From contig JALMLS010000320.1 in the NCBI GenBank assembly GCA_038496445.1, forward strand, positions 62,001 through 126,000: a stretch of DNA of 64,000 nucleotides, written 5' to 3'. The stretch is from Trichosphaerium sp. ATCC 40318 (lineage: Eukaryota; Discosea; Flabellinia; Trichosidae). Both the position numbers and the translations under genes were made by a program. Positions 11,041 to 22,900 of the stretch are shown here, piece after piece. The notes below the pieces were generated by a model. That model made no database searches. It had not been told where the DNA came from and saw nothing but the letters and a program-made list of their open reading frames with translations. Numbering within the stretch: the first letter of the stretch is position 1; every line of letters starts with the position of its first letter.

Positions 11041-11458
11041 TTAAGTAAACAACATTTCTTCGCTGTCTTTGGGTGGTTTGATAAGATTAGAAACTTGTTC
11101 TAGAAGCCATTGTCCTTGCCACCAAAATGCTGTTTTCTTCCCTAATAAAACTGATGCTATGCGTCTAACAACTGTGTTTTCGCGATTTATTATACGTTCT
11201 AGAGGCCTACAGGTTTTTCAATTGTGAGAATAGTAGTTCAAGAAACCACTACCTTCTTCCATCAAAAGAGGGGACGTTTTTATTTGTCGATAATTTGCTA
11301 AAAGGCCATTGTAGCACTGTTTGAGATCCATAGTTCCAATACAGATTGTGAACACTTTTCTGAACGAACCATGGAAATAGTATTTTTCCGATCAAGTGGA
11401 ATACACAGTGTGTACTGTACTCAAGATTAACAAATGATAGGCCCGTGCTTGTTATCAT
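11041..11458 (-). CDS. Two-exon gene of unknown function
   Basis: Exon 1 begins at 11458 (MITSTGLSFVNLEYSTHCVF) and ends near NVPSFDGRR. A 46-bp intron (GTAGTG donor, CTGTAG acceptor) joins in phase to LERIINRENTVVRRIASVLL, then GKKTAFWWQGQWLLEQV and SEEMLFT, with TAA at 11041-11043. The product is about 120 residues, basic in the middle with a Trp-rich patch (FWWQGQW). That composition could suit a mitochondrial matrix or ribosome-associated protein, but that is a guess and I recognise no domain. Confidence 0.55.
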
Positions 11459-11884
11459 ACGTTTGTATTCAAACGATTCGTCAATACATTCTCTTTTTTT
11501 TAAAACAGATGGCTATGATTGACAACATGAAGCAGGCGCTAGTTAACTTCAGAACCTAAAATGTGCGGGTAACATTTATGAATCCAGGTTCACGTAATAA
11601 ACACGCATGAGAGTACACACGTGTATTGACCTTTCACAACTATTTTTCCGAAGCCAGCATGCTGTGAACGTTACTTAACTAGTTTTCTTCGATATTTTAA
11701 ATACGTTCTGTATCACGTGTTCATGTTGTAGGGCAAGGTATTTTTCTTTGTTGGATCACATCTTTACAGTGAATAGAATTACCGCGTTTTTCGGGCTTAC
11801 TTACTCAAAATAGTGGGAACTGTGACTTATTGGTACTGGTTTAAAATCATAAACTATCAATCCCAACAAGAACAACAACTCAAC
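11459..11884. other. Divergent upstream region with CACGTG motifs
   Basis: It lies between the divergent starts at 11458 and 11885. CACGTG occurs inside ACACACGTGT near 11616 and inside TATCACGTGTT near 11714. I see no exon. Confidence 0.45.
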
Positions 11885-12162
11885 ATGCAATACCTTACAC
11901 TTCTCGCACTTGCCTTACTTGCTCTCATTGCAATAAGCATGGTAAACTTCCTTTGCTCTTTTGACATTGAAAAGTCACTAACATTACCAAGGCACAAGAT
12001 GATACTGACCTAACTCGTGATCCTTGTGTACAACGCTGCCTCCTCAAAGGCCGTCAATGCATCAGAGTGGGCAAACTCCTTCCTAAAGTATGTAAAAAAC
12101 GTACTCGTGCCTGCCTCGTAAACTGTATATCAGATGACCCAGTTACTGATACTTCAGCTTAA
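11885..12162 (+). CDS. Small secreted cysteine-rich peptide
   Basis: Two exons (11885-11941 and 11992-12162) give a 75-residue preprotein. Exon 1 is a clean signal peptide, MQYLTLLALALLALIAISM, ending exactly at the intron. Exon 2 begins AQDDTDLTRDP and then has six cysteines in the order C-x3-C-x6-C-x10-C-x6-C-x3-C, with many Lys/Arg between them and an acidic end. The symmetric spacing (3, 6, 10, 6, 3) suggests two helices pinned by disulfides, a hairpin plan seen in many small defensive or signalling peptides. Function is not known from sequence. The gene is missed by ORF calling because each exon is short. TAA stands at 12160-12162. Confidence 0.8.
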
Positions 12163-12799
12163 ACTACTTGTAGTACCTCATGCCAATAAAAAACCCGTAC
12201 CCTTCCTCCTTAGCAAACATTGTGTTAAGTTTCTATCGACGTTTTCAATACCATGCTGCAGGTGGGTGATGTTGTCAAAAGTAATAAAAACCGGCACAGC
12301 ACGGCTTGAGCACGTGATGAAGTAAACAAACTCTTACATGTTTGTTAATCTCGTAAAAATGAACGTTATTTCATGCCAATTTCAAAAAATGTTCTTGAGC
12401 CTCCCAAGGTATTATACAAACAGTAGATGATTTAGAGAATGTTATACTGGCAAGTTTAAATGAGACAGGCGATCACGCTAGTTTTACAGTAGTCGAAGAG
12501 GTGGCAATTTTACATTTACTTCTACAGTATTTATTTTTTTTGTTTTTGTTCTTTTTTTTTTGTACATTTTACAGTACAGCCAAGTGTTTTAACATAAAAG
12601 CACTTAAGATGTACATCACTACGTATATATAAACCAATACGCTATGTTCCAGTTTCATCAAACAAAAGTAAAATTTGTTCTGCCTAGAAAAAGGGAGTCA
12701 ATAAAACACAAATGTGCATTTCAAAAGAATAATTTTTTTCAGCTAATAAAAAACTCGACCACACAGTCTTACAGACGAAATTCAACTGTGTAAAGCAAC
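12163..12799. other. Mostly non-coding spacer with one coding-like patch
   Basis: Between 12408 and 12525 the plus strand reads GIIQTVDDLENVILASLNE followed by TGDHASFTVVEEVA without a stop, which looks like an exon, but I find no partner exons. GCACGTGATG stands at 12309-12318. The rest is poly-T and AT-rich 3' flank. Confidence 0.35.
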
Positions 12800-15700
12800 T
12801 CAAGCGTGACACTTAATAAAATACAACATGAAGAAAACACTGAGATAGTGATGGAAAGAAATAATAGACTGAAAAAGTTTCAAACAAAAAAAAAAAAGAA
12901 AGCAAAGAAAAAAACTACTCACCAATTCTCTCTTTACAGAATCGGTACTACTCTCGCTTTCTAAGAATCTACCACCAATAGCATCAGATACAATAGAATC
13001 TACTCCATCACGAAGTCTTAATGTATTCGTTTGAAGAGTAGGCTCTTCAGACGCCATAAGTTCACTCCAAAAGTTATCAACCTCATCACGTATAGCCAAC
13101 ACTTGTGGGCTAATACCCGTATTGGAAAATCCTCTATCTCTACCTTTACGTGGAGGTAGAGGTCTTATACTTGGCGTCTGTTCAACAGCATCAACAAAGA
13201 ACAACTCAATGTCATTGCGTATTTGTATAACTGCTTCACTTGGAAGTGAAGCAACAGATAAGTTTCTATGTAGTTCATCTTCTTTATCAACCTTTGTATT
13301 ATCAAAGGCATCCTAGACAAAGAAATGTAAGTACATTCCTCAAAATAACAACTAAAGACATACTCTGACTGATTGACGAACAGAACGTATCCGTTGTTGT
13401 GTACGATTTCGTTCTTCTATGGAACTCTGAAAAAAAGGGTAAGAATAGAATGTAATGACTTGAAAAAAAAAAAAAAAAAAAAGACGTACTCCTCTAGGTG
13501 ATACAATAAGTCTTTCCATATCATCTAATCCTTCTAGAACTTTAGTCCTTAACATATAAAATGAAGAAGGACTCTTTATTTGTTCTTTAATACCGTCTAA
13601 AAACGTAGACAAAGGCTGAGCGACACCAACAACCTAAAGAAAGAAAAACAATTAACAAACAAAAAAAAGCAAGGCAAGTTCACGGAAAGAATGAGTTCAC
13701 AAGAACGTACATTCCTACGTGTTGAGATCTCAGGATCACTCTTTACTTTGCGACCTGTAGGAGAAGTAACACTAGTAATTACATCCGTTGTATGAGGTAG
13801 TTTTGATTCCATAGTCTTGAGAGCTGCCAACCTTTTTATTTCTTCTTCTTTCTCTCGTAGCTCTTTTAATCGTCTCATACTCTCATCATGTTTCTGTCGT
13901 AGCATCTCTTCAAGACGCTTATGCTCTTCAGCTTTTCTTTCTCTATTTAATCTCTGACGCTCTTCTTCTTCTTGCCTCTCCTTCTCAAGCTTCAAGCGTT
14001 CCTCTTCAATCTATAAAGAACCAAAAAAATCAGCTTCAAAACTTTTTTTATCAGTGTACCCTTTGGCGCTCTGCAGCAACTCTTTGCTGCTCTTCCTCTG
14101 CTTGTGCTTTCATTGCAGCTATTTCCTGTTGAGCTGATATCTTCATAGCATCTATCTCTTGCTGAATCATTTCTTTAGCTTCTGCAGCTCGTTTTCTCTC
14201 TTCTTCAGCAACACGGCGCCTGTTGGGTTTTTTTATTTAGTCACACTTTACTATTCACTTGCGTCGTACCATTTAGCTGCTTCCTCCTCGAATTTTTGGA
14301 CGTTAGATTGTGCGGTAGGTCTAGTTTGTGGTTGTGGTTCAATAGGATCTGATGGTTCAGACACATAAAGGTGTTGAGCACTCACGCTTTTTTTCATGGC
14401 TGAAAAAAAAAAAGTAAATGATCATCACCTTTTTTTTACTAATAGGTTAACTGGTTGGGTAACGCACATGTCTTTGTGGACTCTTCAGTTCCATTATCTA
14501 CAGTCAATCCTATGCGATATCTATCATACAATCCCTTGATAGCAGAGCTATCCGATGCAACCGTTGTAGGTGCTTCAATACTGATGTCTTCAGCACTCGA
14601 ATCAAAATCGTCAGCTTCTTCCACAGCAGTGGGCTTTCCAACATCTTCAATGTGCAATGAAAATCGTGGATTCTGCTCTAGATATGCACGTTAACTTTAT
14701 TAACATTATGGAGACGTACGATTAACCTCATACGAATTATTATTGAGGTCGAAGGACTAAAACTTTAAGTGAGTCTTGATGCTTCTAAAAAAAAACAAAG
14801 AGCCGCAACTTACAAACTCATCACTGTCATCCTTATCCTGAGGTAGTTTGAACGATTCATTGTGTGTAGCACGATTTCTTCCACCTTTTCCCCACGTAGC
14901 TTCAAACTCACGTTTCATAGATCTGAAAAAAAAAAGTCAGAACTAATTCATAAATTAGTACTTCAAATCGTACATTCTGTTGTCTATGTTCATTTCATCG
15001 TCAGCTTGTAAATCACGCATTAACCCATCAATACCATCACAAGCTTCAGATAGATTCTCTCCAACATAAGAAGAGGAATCAGAGTCCGAATTATTGTATG
15101 CAGGTCCAGAAGCAGAGGCAACAGGTTCAAAACGTGCACTCAAAATCTCGCTGTCGTTACTATATTGTACAGATAAATTCTTCTTTAGCCTAGGACTTTC
15201 GACATCAAAGCCTCTATCCTCTTCCAAGTCTTTAGCAACAGCTGAGAGACTCTCAGCACTATATAATAAACATTAAGAAATGCTGAACTAAAACAACTAA
15301 ACGTACGTCTCAACGCTACTGCTTGATTCGGAAGAAGATGCATTATCGCTAGCCATAAACAAGCCATCGCTTGTTATTGTTAATTCACGTGTATGTCTCA
15401 TCATACGACGATTTTTACGCCGCTTTAACAGCTCGACTTGTTGTTGCATAAACTCCATACTATCAACACGATCGCGTACATTACTGGCTACTAAAAAATG
15501 GAGTAAATAAACAAGTAATGGTTGTGAAACAAGAACAAGGCGGTGAGAATATCAACGAATGAGATCATATTGAAATTTCGAACCTGGGTTATACGATGAT
15601 GTGCCAGCAGTTTCCTGTTCTGAATCATGAGGATCCATTGTATGTACATATAGACTTTCAGGAACCATATCTTCCTACATATACTTTAAGACGTCATTGT

Positions 15701-18700
15701 GAACAACAAAGAAATGTCTTACCTGTGGTCTTATTCCCTTTAGTACACTCTTTGCTAGTTCATCTTTAGTTCGTGCACTAAGTGGTTTTTGTGGCTGATT
15801 AACAGGATTTTTATTTACTGGAGGGAATGGAGGAAGGTTCCTTAAAAGAACAAACAAGTTAGCAAAAAGTGTTCATCTTTTTTTATATTACCTAGCAGAC
15901 TTCTTGCTTTTACGGTATGACTTCCTTTTATTGGGTCTCTGAGGTAATTCTGGTAAGATACTCTCTTCTTCAGACCGACCATGTTCAATTTTAGGTATGC
16001 CAGAAGAACTAGGGGATATTTGTTGATCATAAGTGCCCACTCTATCACTCTAACAAAAAAACAGTGTTAGCACAAAAAAAAAATACAACAACTTACCTTC
16101 AGCCTAGACAGCTTTCTAAGCGATAACAGACGTTTAACCCTTCTAAACCGTGAAGGGCTTGCCTTAGTATCAGATGTACCAGATAAACTCTCTGCCCTAC
16201 TATGGGATTTCAGTATAGGCACTCTTCTTTGATTAGAACCAGAGGAAGAAGCCTCTTCCTATTGAAAAAATAAGTCATTTGCTTTCCATCTTAACAAATA
16301 TATTCTTCGTAAACATACAGCTGAATTAACTATGTCGCCAATCTCCTTAGCAACATCAATTGCAGGCATTTGAATAGAGCCTTCATGAGAAGCACCATGA
16401 ATATCAATCGTGTTTGCTACAGCAGGCATTGATCCCAATACACGTGAGCGCTGTACATCAAGAGATTTTGTTTGTCGATGAAGTTCTAAGAAAGTAAGCT
16501 TTGCATTTGTTTGAAAGTTAAAATAAGTACCTAACTTTCCTTGGGGGCGTCCGATATTCTTTGGTATCTTGCTAAGGCAATGTTAGAATATTGTGACGTG
16601 TCCACATGTACGTACTTGTTTCCAGGCACTTTAAGACTTTCTTGGCTAATAGAAGTCTTCCTATCTCGTAACTTTTGCCCCAGTTTGGTTCGAAGTGTCT
16701 GCAGGAAAAAAGGTGAGTCTTTGGAATTCAAAAAAACTCGTACAATCACACTAGAACTATCATTCTTCTCTTCTACAGGTGCTTTACCACACACAGTGAG
16801 CATAGCTCCAATGACAGCGAATATAGCTACGAAAATAAGTTAGAAGAAAGGTGTGAAGAAGCATTGAGGTTTTTCAATATTTGACATACATGCTGTTGCT
16901 TTAGTCCTCAGTTGTATCTTTTTAGAATTTCTACTAAGGTCAACATGCTTTAATAAGAATTGATTGTCTTTTAATCGCATCCGTATAAGCTTGATCAAAC
17001 CCAAAGGAATTTTCATGACATGCTAGGATAATAACAAAGTCAACAACAATAACAAAAAAATTAAAACATGTTTTTTGACTTCGTACATTTGATATGACGA
17101 ATGTAACTGTTATCTCTGTAGATGAAATAGAATATACTGTATAACCTAACCAAACCTATAATTATAATAATTATTAGAAGAAAAAAGAAATAAACAAGAA
17201 AGTTTAACGAGCGAAAAAATAACGTACGTTCCGTGGAGAAAATGTTGAACAAGAAAGGATAATACTTTTCCGTTTTTGCATTAATTCATTCACACGAAAC
17301 TCTTTTGTAGAACGAATCTTATCATACAACTCTGTAATTCTGTCCTCAGATAATCCAGTGAATTTATATTTTGTGCCCCTACACGTAATTACAAAACACA
17401 TAAAAACAAAAAAAATCTCCAAAAATTAATATTAAGAAGTTCTCATGTATGCTCACCTGCAATCAGAAATACAAATAGATGTCTGTCTTTTTTCGACAAT
17501 AGAGCAACCTAGGAGTCTTATTACTCCTTCTAGATTATCATCCAATTCAGTAATATCCTAAAACAGATATCAATATCTAAATGTGATCTAATTTATATTA
17601 TAGTACGTTTTTTGCACTGTACAGCCGTATGTGTTTGTTTGTAAGAGCATACCAAACAGGCTTTGATCCACTACTATTTTCTTGTTTTAGATCATCTGTA
17701 TGTATTACAACTTCGTTGGACTGGAGGAGTTAGCATGGCGTTTAAAAACAAAATACTCCAAAACGTACACTTGGTGAACTTCCACGGCTTAGTACTAAAC
17801 TTCTTCTAAATGCAGCTGCCCAAGTATTCCTCTCTTCTAAATTCTCTGCAGTGAAGTGATATGTAGTCCCATTTAACATTGTCAAGGAGAAGTTATAGCC
17901 ACGTTTCTAAATTTTAATGACATTTTTGCAACAAAGTACCAAAAAAAAAAAGAAAATCATTTGTCAAGTGTTGTACTTACATTCTTTATATCTGTGGTTT
18001 TAAGTTCGATACTACGGACTTCTGAAAGTTCAAAGAATAATTTTAGTGTTTGTACATCATTTTCGAACTTCTATAGAGAGGTGTTAAAGAAAAGTTTCGA
18101 AATGAAAACAAAGAAAAAAAAAAAGAAACCATGTCACACAAAAAATACAACGTGAAGCGTACAGGTGGTTTTTCGTAACAGGAGCAACGGTGTGCATGCA
18201 AAATAATGTAACGGCGTCGCCAAGCGCTTCCGACACTAGTTGTACGTGATGTACTTTGTTGTACCCAACCAGCTGGTGCTGCCGCTCTTGAAAATCGCTG
18301 AGCCTCTTTAATTGCATAATTTAAAGCGTATCTAGAAGAGGTAAGGTAAGTATTACTACAAATCCAAAAAAATCATTTCCTATTTTACATACCGCCAGCA
18401 TGTCAATTCATCCTGTGGTGCTGTGAGAATGTACTGTTTATCTATGTTATGTTATTAAGCGTATTATTCTTATCGTTTACAACAGTGTGGATGACATTTT
18501 GTAATTTGTTTAGTAATTTTGTGAGTTTTGTCACGTACTGACGCGTGTCTTTAATACGAACGATTTTTCAGTATCCTTAACAATCTGTGCGCCACATAAT
18601 ATCAACTGACCCTTCAATTTTTCGGCGTTATCCTCTTCTTGCTTTAAACAAAATGTTACGCCGGTTTGGGTTAGATGCAACGTAAATACAACGTACTGGA

Positions 18701-18909
18701 GGTGCGGAATAATAATTAAAGTATGCACCACGCACAACGCAGTATCTTTTCCTTTCGTTCTTTTTTTTATGTCCTTTACCTCCTCGCTTTGACAACCAAC
18801 CACTACGCAGAGTTGTCGTAAATAAAAGTGTATTATAACAAGTGATCGCCTAATATTGTGCTATAATGCGCTATGGTACTTGCCTGCATATTGCGTTAAA
18901 CTCTTCCAT
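12800..18909 (-). CDS. Large protein with three PH domains and a coiled coil
   Basis: PH domains bind phosphoinositides or partner proteins at membranes. Reading from the start at 18909 (MEEFNAICRQ), the first PH domain begins GWLSKRGGKG, then RYCVVRGAYFNYYSAPP, and ends in DELTCWRYALNYAI. The second opens with GWVQQSTS and RRRYIILHAHRCSCYEKP and closes with FTAENLEERNTWAAAFRRSL. A third PH-like unit lies at about 17.2-17.7 kb (YKFTGLSEDRITELYDKI). Next come Ser/Arg-rich disordered exons, a highly charged coiled coil at 13.6-14.2 kb (KERQEEEERQRLNRERKAEE), and a C-terminal region with IRPLPPRKGRDRG. Over twenty small exons are joined, most with GTAC donors. The stop at 12800-12802 follows a last exon whose join is uncertain. 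A scaffold role between membrane lipids and cytoskeleton is inference. Confidence 0.8.
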
Positions 18910-19153
18910 TTTATTGCGATAAATTTGCTAGATTGCTAGCAAAGCATCCACAACTACGCTATAGCGCAGGTCTGGTACACAGCACAGGTTTTAACGTTTT
19001 GACTGACACTTGACTGTGCTAAACTATCGTTTCAAGTACTAGCAGTTCCTATGCCATGCAAGTACCTGTCTACTAGACTGGCGACTACTGTAATTAAATC
19101 GAGATAAAAGCGTTAAGTCGGTTCTCATCAACTTTACAATTACAAGCGATGCA

Positions 19154-19740
19154 ATGCAAAGGATACGCGAAGCGGAGCTAGAAGACGAAAAGGAAAAGCT
19201 GGCACGCCAAACCTTGGCAGCGTCATTTCTCGATACCTTGCATGGCCCAGCTGACACTAAGCTACGCCCTTTACTTGATGAGTTGCAGTACGTTTTTGTA
19301 AATGTGAATTTCTTTAACAATACGTTCAGAGAGAACCAAGAACGTTGGCAAATGCGCCTAACAGAGGAAAATAACAATATGGAACAACGGTTGGCAAGTC
19401 TGCACTCTACAAGCTATGTGGTACGCTATTAGCGATAAATAAACCTACGTTCTCATTATCTAAGTACAGTTTGCACAACTACCAATTTACCAAGCGAAAA
19501 TGGCTGCTATTAAAAAAGACATGGCGTATATTACAAATACAATGCAAAAACTAAAGACAAGAACAGCCCGATTGCAACAGACGCGTGAAAAGGTACACGA
19601 CTTGTCAATTTTTTGCTCTATACTAATGGTTACCCTAGAACGCTGTTGCGGCTGCCAAGAAAGAAGATTTGTTGAAAGCAACACTGGCAGAAGGTGTCAC
19701 ATCTCCTACTAAAAGAAAAACTCGAGTGTCGAAACAATAG
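19154..19740 (+). CDS. Small coiled-coil protein
   Basis: Four exons join in frame: MQRIREAELEDEKEKLARQT from 19154, then NQERWQMRLTEENNNMEQRL, then FAQLPIYQAKMAAIKKDMAY and TMQKLKTRTARLQQTREK, and finally AVAAAKKEDLLKATLAEGV with a basic tail. TAG is at 19738-19740. Introns have GTACGT, GTACGC and GTACAC donors. The product is about 150 residues, almost all helix with heptad-like spacing, as in small subunits of tethering, kinetochore or BLOC-1-type complexes. I cannot choose between these. It sits 244 bp from the divergent start of the PH-domain gene, and the antisense ORF over exon 1 is a shadow. Confidence 0.7.
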
Positions 19741-19918
19741 GCGTTAGTGACGCTCAGTGCCAACGAATTCGATAGCAAAATAGTACTCTTGGGTCAGTAC
19801 ACAAATGTTAAATAACAAGACTGTTGTACAAAAGTCAAAAGCAGCAATTATTGCTCATTATTATAAACAACAGCACTTCTATTTAGTTTACATGGTTTAA
19901 AACCCAAACTAACAGGAA

Positions 19919-22900
19919 ATGTCAATACCACACTTCGGGGTTCTTTATCGATTAATTCTACCTCTTATACTTGTTGGAATAGTATATATACACGCTCAGG
20001 GGCTAGAAACTAGTTATGGCGCTGTGGAACCTGCAGTTCCCCCAAATGATGCCCTACGCGCAGAAACAACGACAGAAGCTCCAGTAAGCGCTCCACCAAC
20101 AAATTCTACGCCAACAGCGCCCACAAAGGCACCAGCTACTCTACCACCTACAACGGCGGCCCCAACAACAGCGTCACCTACACTCCCACCAAGCACTAAA
20201 CCACCAACCACTAAACCGCCCACAACTGACGCACCAACCAAACCACCAACGCCAACACCAACTACAAAGCCACCTACGCTTCCCCCAACAACAGTACCGT
20301 ACGTAAATTTCCAGTGACAAGTAACTAACATTGTAAAAAGACCAACGATGCCTAAAGTCAAGTGTTTATACAACTGTTTTGGTCATGGTAAATGCGATTT
20401 CACAAATGGCAAGTGTAAGTGTACCAAGCCGTATGCTGGAACATATTGTAGATTCCGTACGTTTGTAGTTAAACAAGTCATACACCATCTCTGATAAGTC
20501 TTGTAAAGCACAGCAAAGTGTCAACATAAACAAACCAATGCAGGTTTCTCTTGGTGCCTTGGATGGAGCATACTTTACACACAACGTACGAATATTACCA
20601 TAAAAATAGGAACAAAAAGTTTTTTTTTTTTATTACTTTTCACTTGCTATGACTCCATTGAATATCTTGTTTTATATCTTTATCTACCTTGATACGCGAT
20701 TGTGGCACTTTTAAAGCGACTATAAGGTTATATAAAACTCGCCATCGCTCACACAAGCATAACCTTAACGTGTCATCTTTTTTTAATTTAATATCATGAT
20801 TGACGCTTATGCCTTTTAATTAGATACCATCAATTACGGCCATCCTTACGTTCACAGTAACATCCTCAGAGAGTGACTATTTAATGTTCGTAAGACATGG
20901 AACAGAGTTACCAACACAGTCTGAATACGATTTTTCTAACCAAGACCTTGTACACTTTAAATAACAATTCCTCTTTTGTTTGTTAACAATTTGTAGTCAA
21001 AAAAAGACAGAATAATGGCAATAGATGGTCCGCCTAGTGGTATGTGGACACTTCTTATGATCAATGGACTCAACAGTGAATTCCAATGTACTTTGGATGT
21101 AAAACTTGATGGTATGGAGTACATGAGCATTTAACAGGCTAAATGTTTACTTACACTGTAGATGCTTGCCCAAATGAATGTAGTTCACATGGTGTATGCC
21201 TTAATGGAAATAATGCTGGTAACTGCAGTTGTCACGAAGGATGGACTCTTCCAGATTGTTCCCAGCGTAAGTTTTAAGTTGTTCTCCAAACAAAATTTAT
21301 CTGAGCTTACTTTAAGGTAATACAACATTAATTGACGGCGATCAGATGACTAGTACAATTGCAGTTGCTCGTATGGATACATATCATTTGTATGTAAACA
21401 CTAGTGTGATCACCATGTCAGTGTCTGTCGACCAATCATCTATACCAAAAGGCGTAGAATTGACTTCTTGCGTACTGTTTGCACAAGAGCCAGGCAAGGT
21501 AAGTACCTCTTTATCTTCTTTTTGTTACCTAAAATTTACTCCGGGAATAGGCACTTACATCTGTTGACTATATGTTCTGTGAGAAACTTTCGGATTACGA
21601 AGCGTCTATAACTATTGAGCAGCCTGGAGACAATATTTGGTAACTTGTTATTTTTCACTTTAGTTTTGTACAAATCTAATTATCATTCTCTCTTGAAGGA
21701 CCCTTGGTGTTTGGGGACTTTCCACTTTTCAATATACAGTGGATTGGACAAGTCAAGCAATATGTCCTAATGATTGCAACGGAGTTGTGAAATGTAATTC
21801 AAGTGTAAGTATCATTATCTTGCTGAAAATATTTCTCAAATTTCAAAACGTTCTCACCCACGAGCCCAACAAAACAAAATTCTAATAATTATTTTAGGGT
21901 AAGTGCAATTGCCCAAAACACTATCTAGGTGAAGATTGCTCTGACTGTACGAACTTGTTATGAACTCAAACGTTAAGGGTAATTTTTTTTTCTTATTTTT
22001 TTCTCATAGATACAGAAACGATTCAACCGAACTCCTCAGTTCAAGGAAATCTTATTTCTGGATGGAGATACTATGAAGTAGAAGATCTTATTAGTGACGA
22101 TACTTTTTCTTGTAATATATTATTGGCTATAAACGATCCTGCACCATTAAGTGTATACCTACAATATAACAAACCGCCGACTTCTTTAAAATATTTAAGA
22201 AGAGTTGTTTGTGATAACACGCAATACTGTAATATAACGTACGAATTGTTCTTTTCTAGGTGATATTTTTGGTTTTGCGTTGAGGTTGCACGACTTTAAT
22301 TACAACCTTTTTTGGTTTCATTGTTTTTTTTCTCTTTTTCTTTTTTTTGTTGTTTTTCTTTGTTTCGACTAACTCACTTCAGAGCATTTCAATTACCTCA
22401 AAATGGTACATATTATATAGGAGTTTATCGAGACGGTGATGTTCAGCTTAAATACTCGTTGTCTCTTGGATCAGTTGGTTCGTAGCTCTTTCTTCGCATA
22501 ATATTCTTATTTCTAATTTAACTCTTACCTCTAATTTAGTGGGTTGTCCGAACTCGTGCTCTGGTTATGGTAATTGTAGTATGAATCACACATGTGAGTG
22601 CCCTGAGTTCCGTAACATTAGCAGTGATTGCTCAACATGTACGTCATGTGACTTTATTTTCAAGTTTATTCTTACCACTGTACTAGATTTGCGTGTTTTG
22701 GGTGATGAAGCGGTTGAAAAAGTTCACATACAAGCTGGTATGATATCATGCATTTGAACTTATACCTAGTAACTGTTTTCTAACAGGCGAGTGGCATTAC
22801 TACCAAGCAGTGATAGAAAACGTTACAACTTTATCAGCTGTATTAACATCAGATACAAACGAAACACTTGGGTTGTATGCCAATGTTTTTGATTATCCTT

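Noticed and set aside
19039-19377. Minus-strand Ser-rich ORF of 112 codons
   Set aside because: It is the shadow of the plus-strand coiled-coil exons, which have good splice joins.
20014-20373. Minus-strand Gly/Val-rich ORF
   Set aside because: It is antisense to the Thr/Pro stalk of the EGF receptor; Gly/Val repeats are what antisense of Pro/Thr codons gives.
22300-22360. Long T-rich tracts thought of as microsatellites or retroelement tails
   Set aside because: They sit just before splice acceptors and behave as polypyrimidine tracts of introns.
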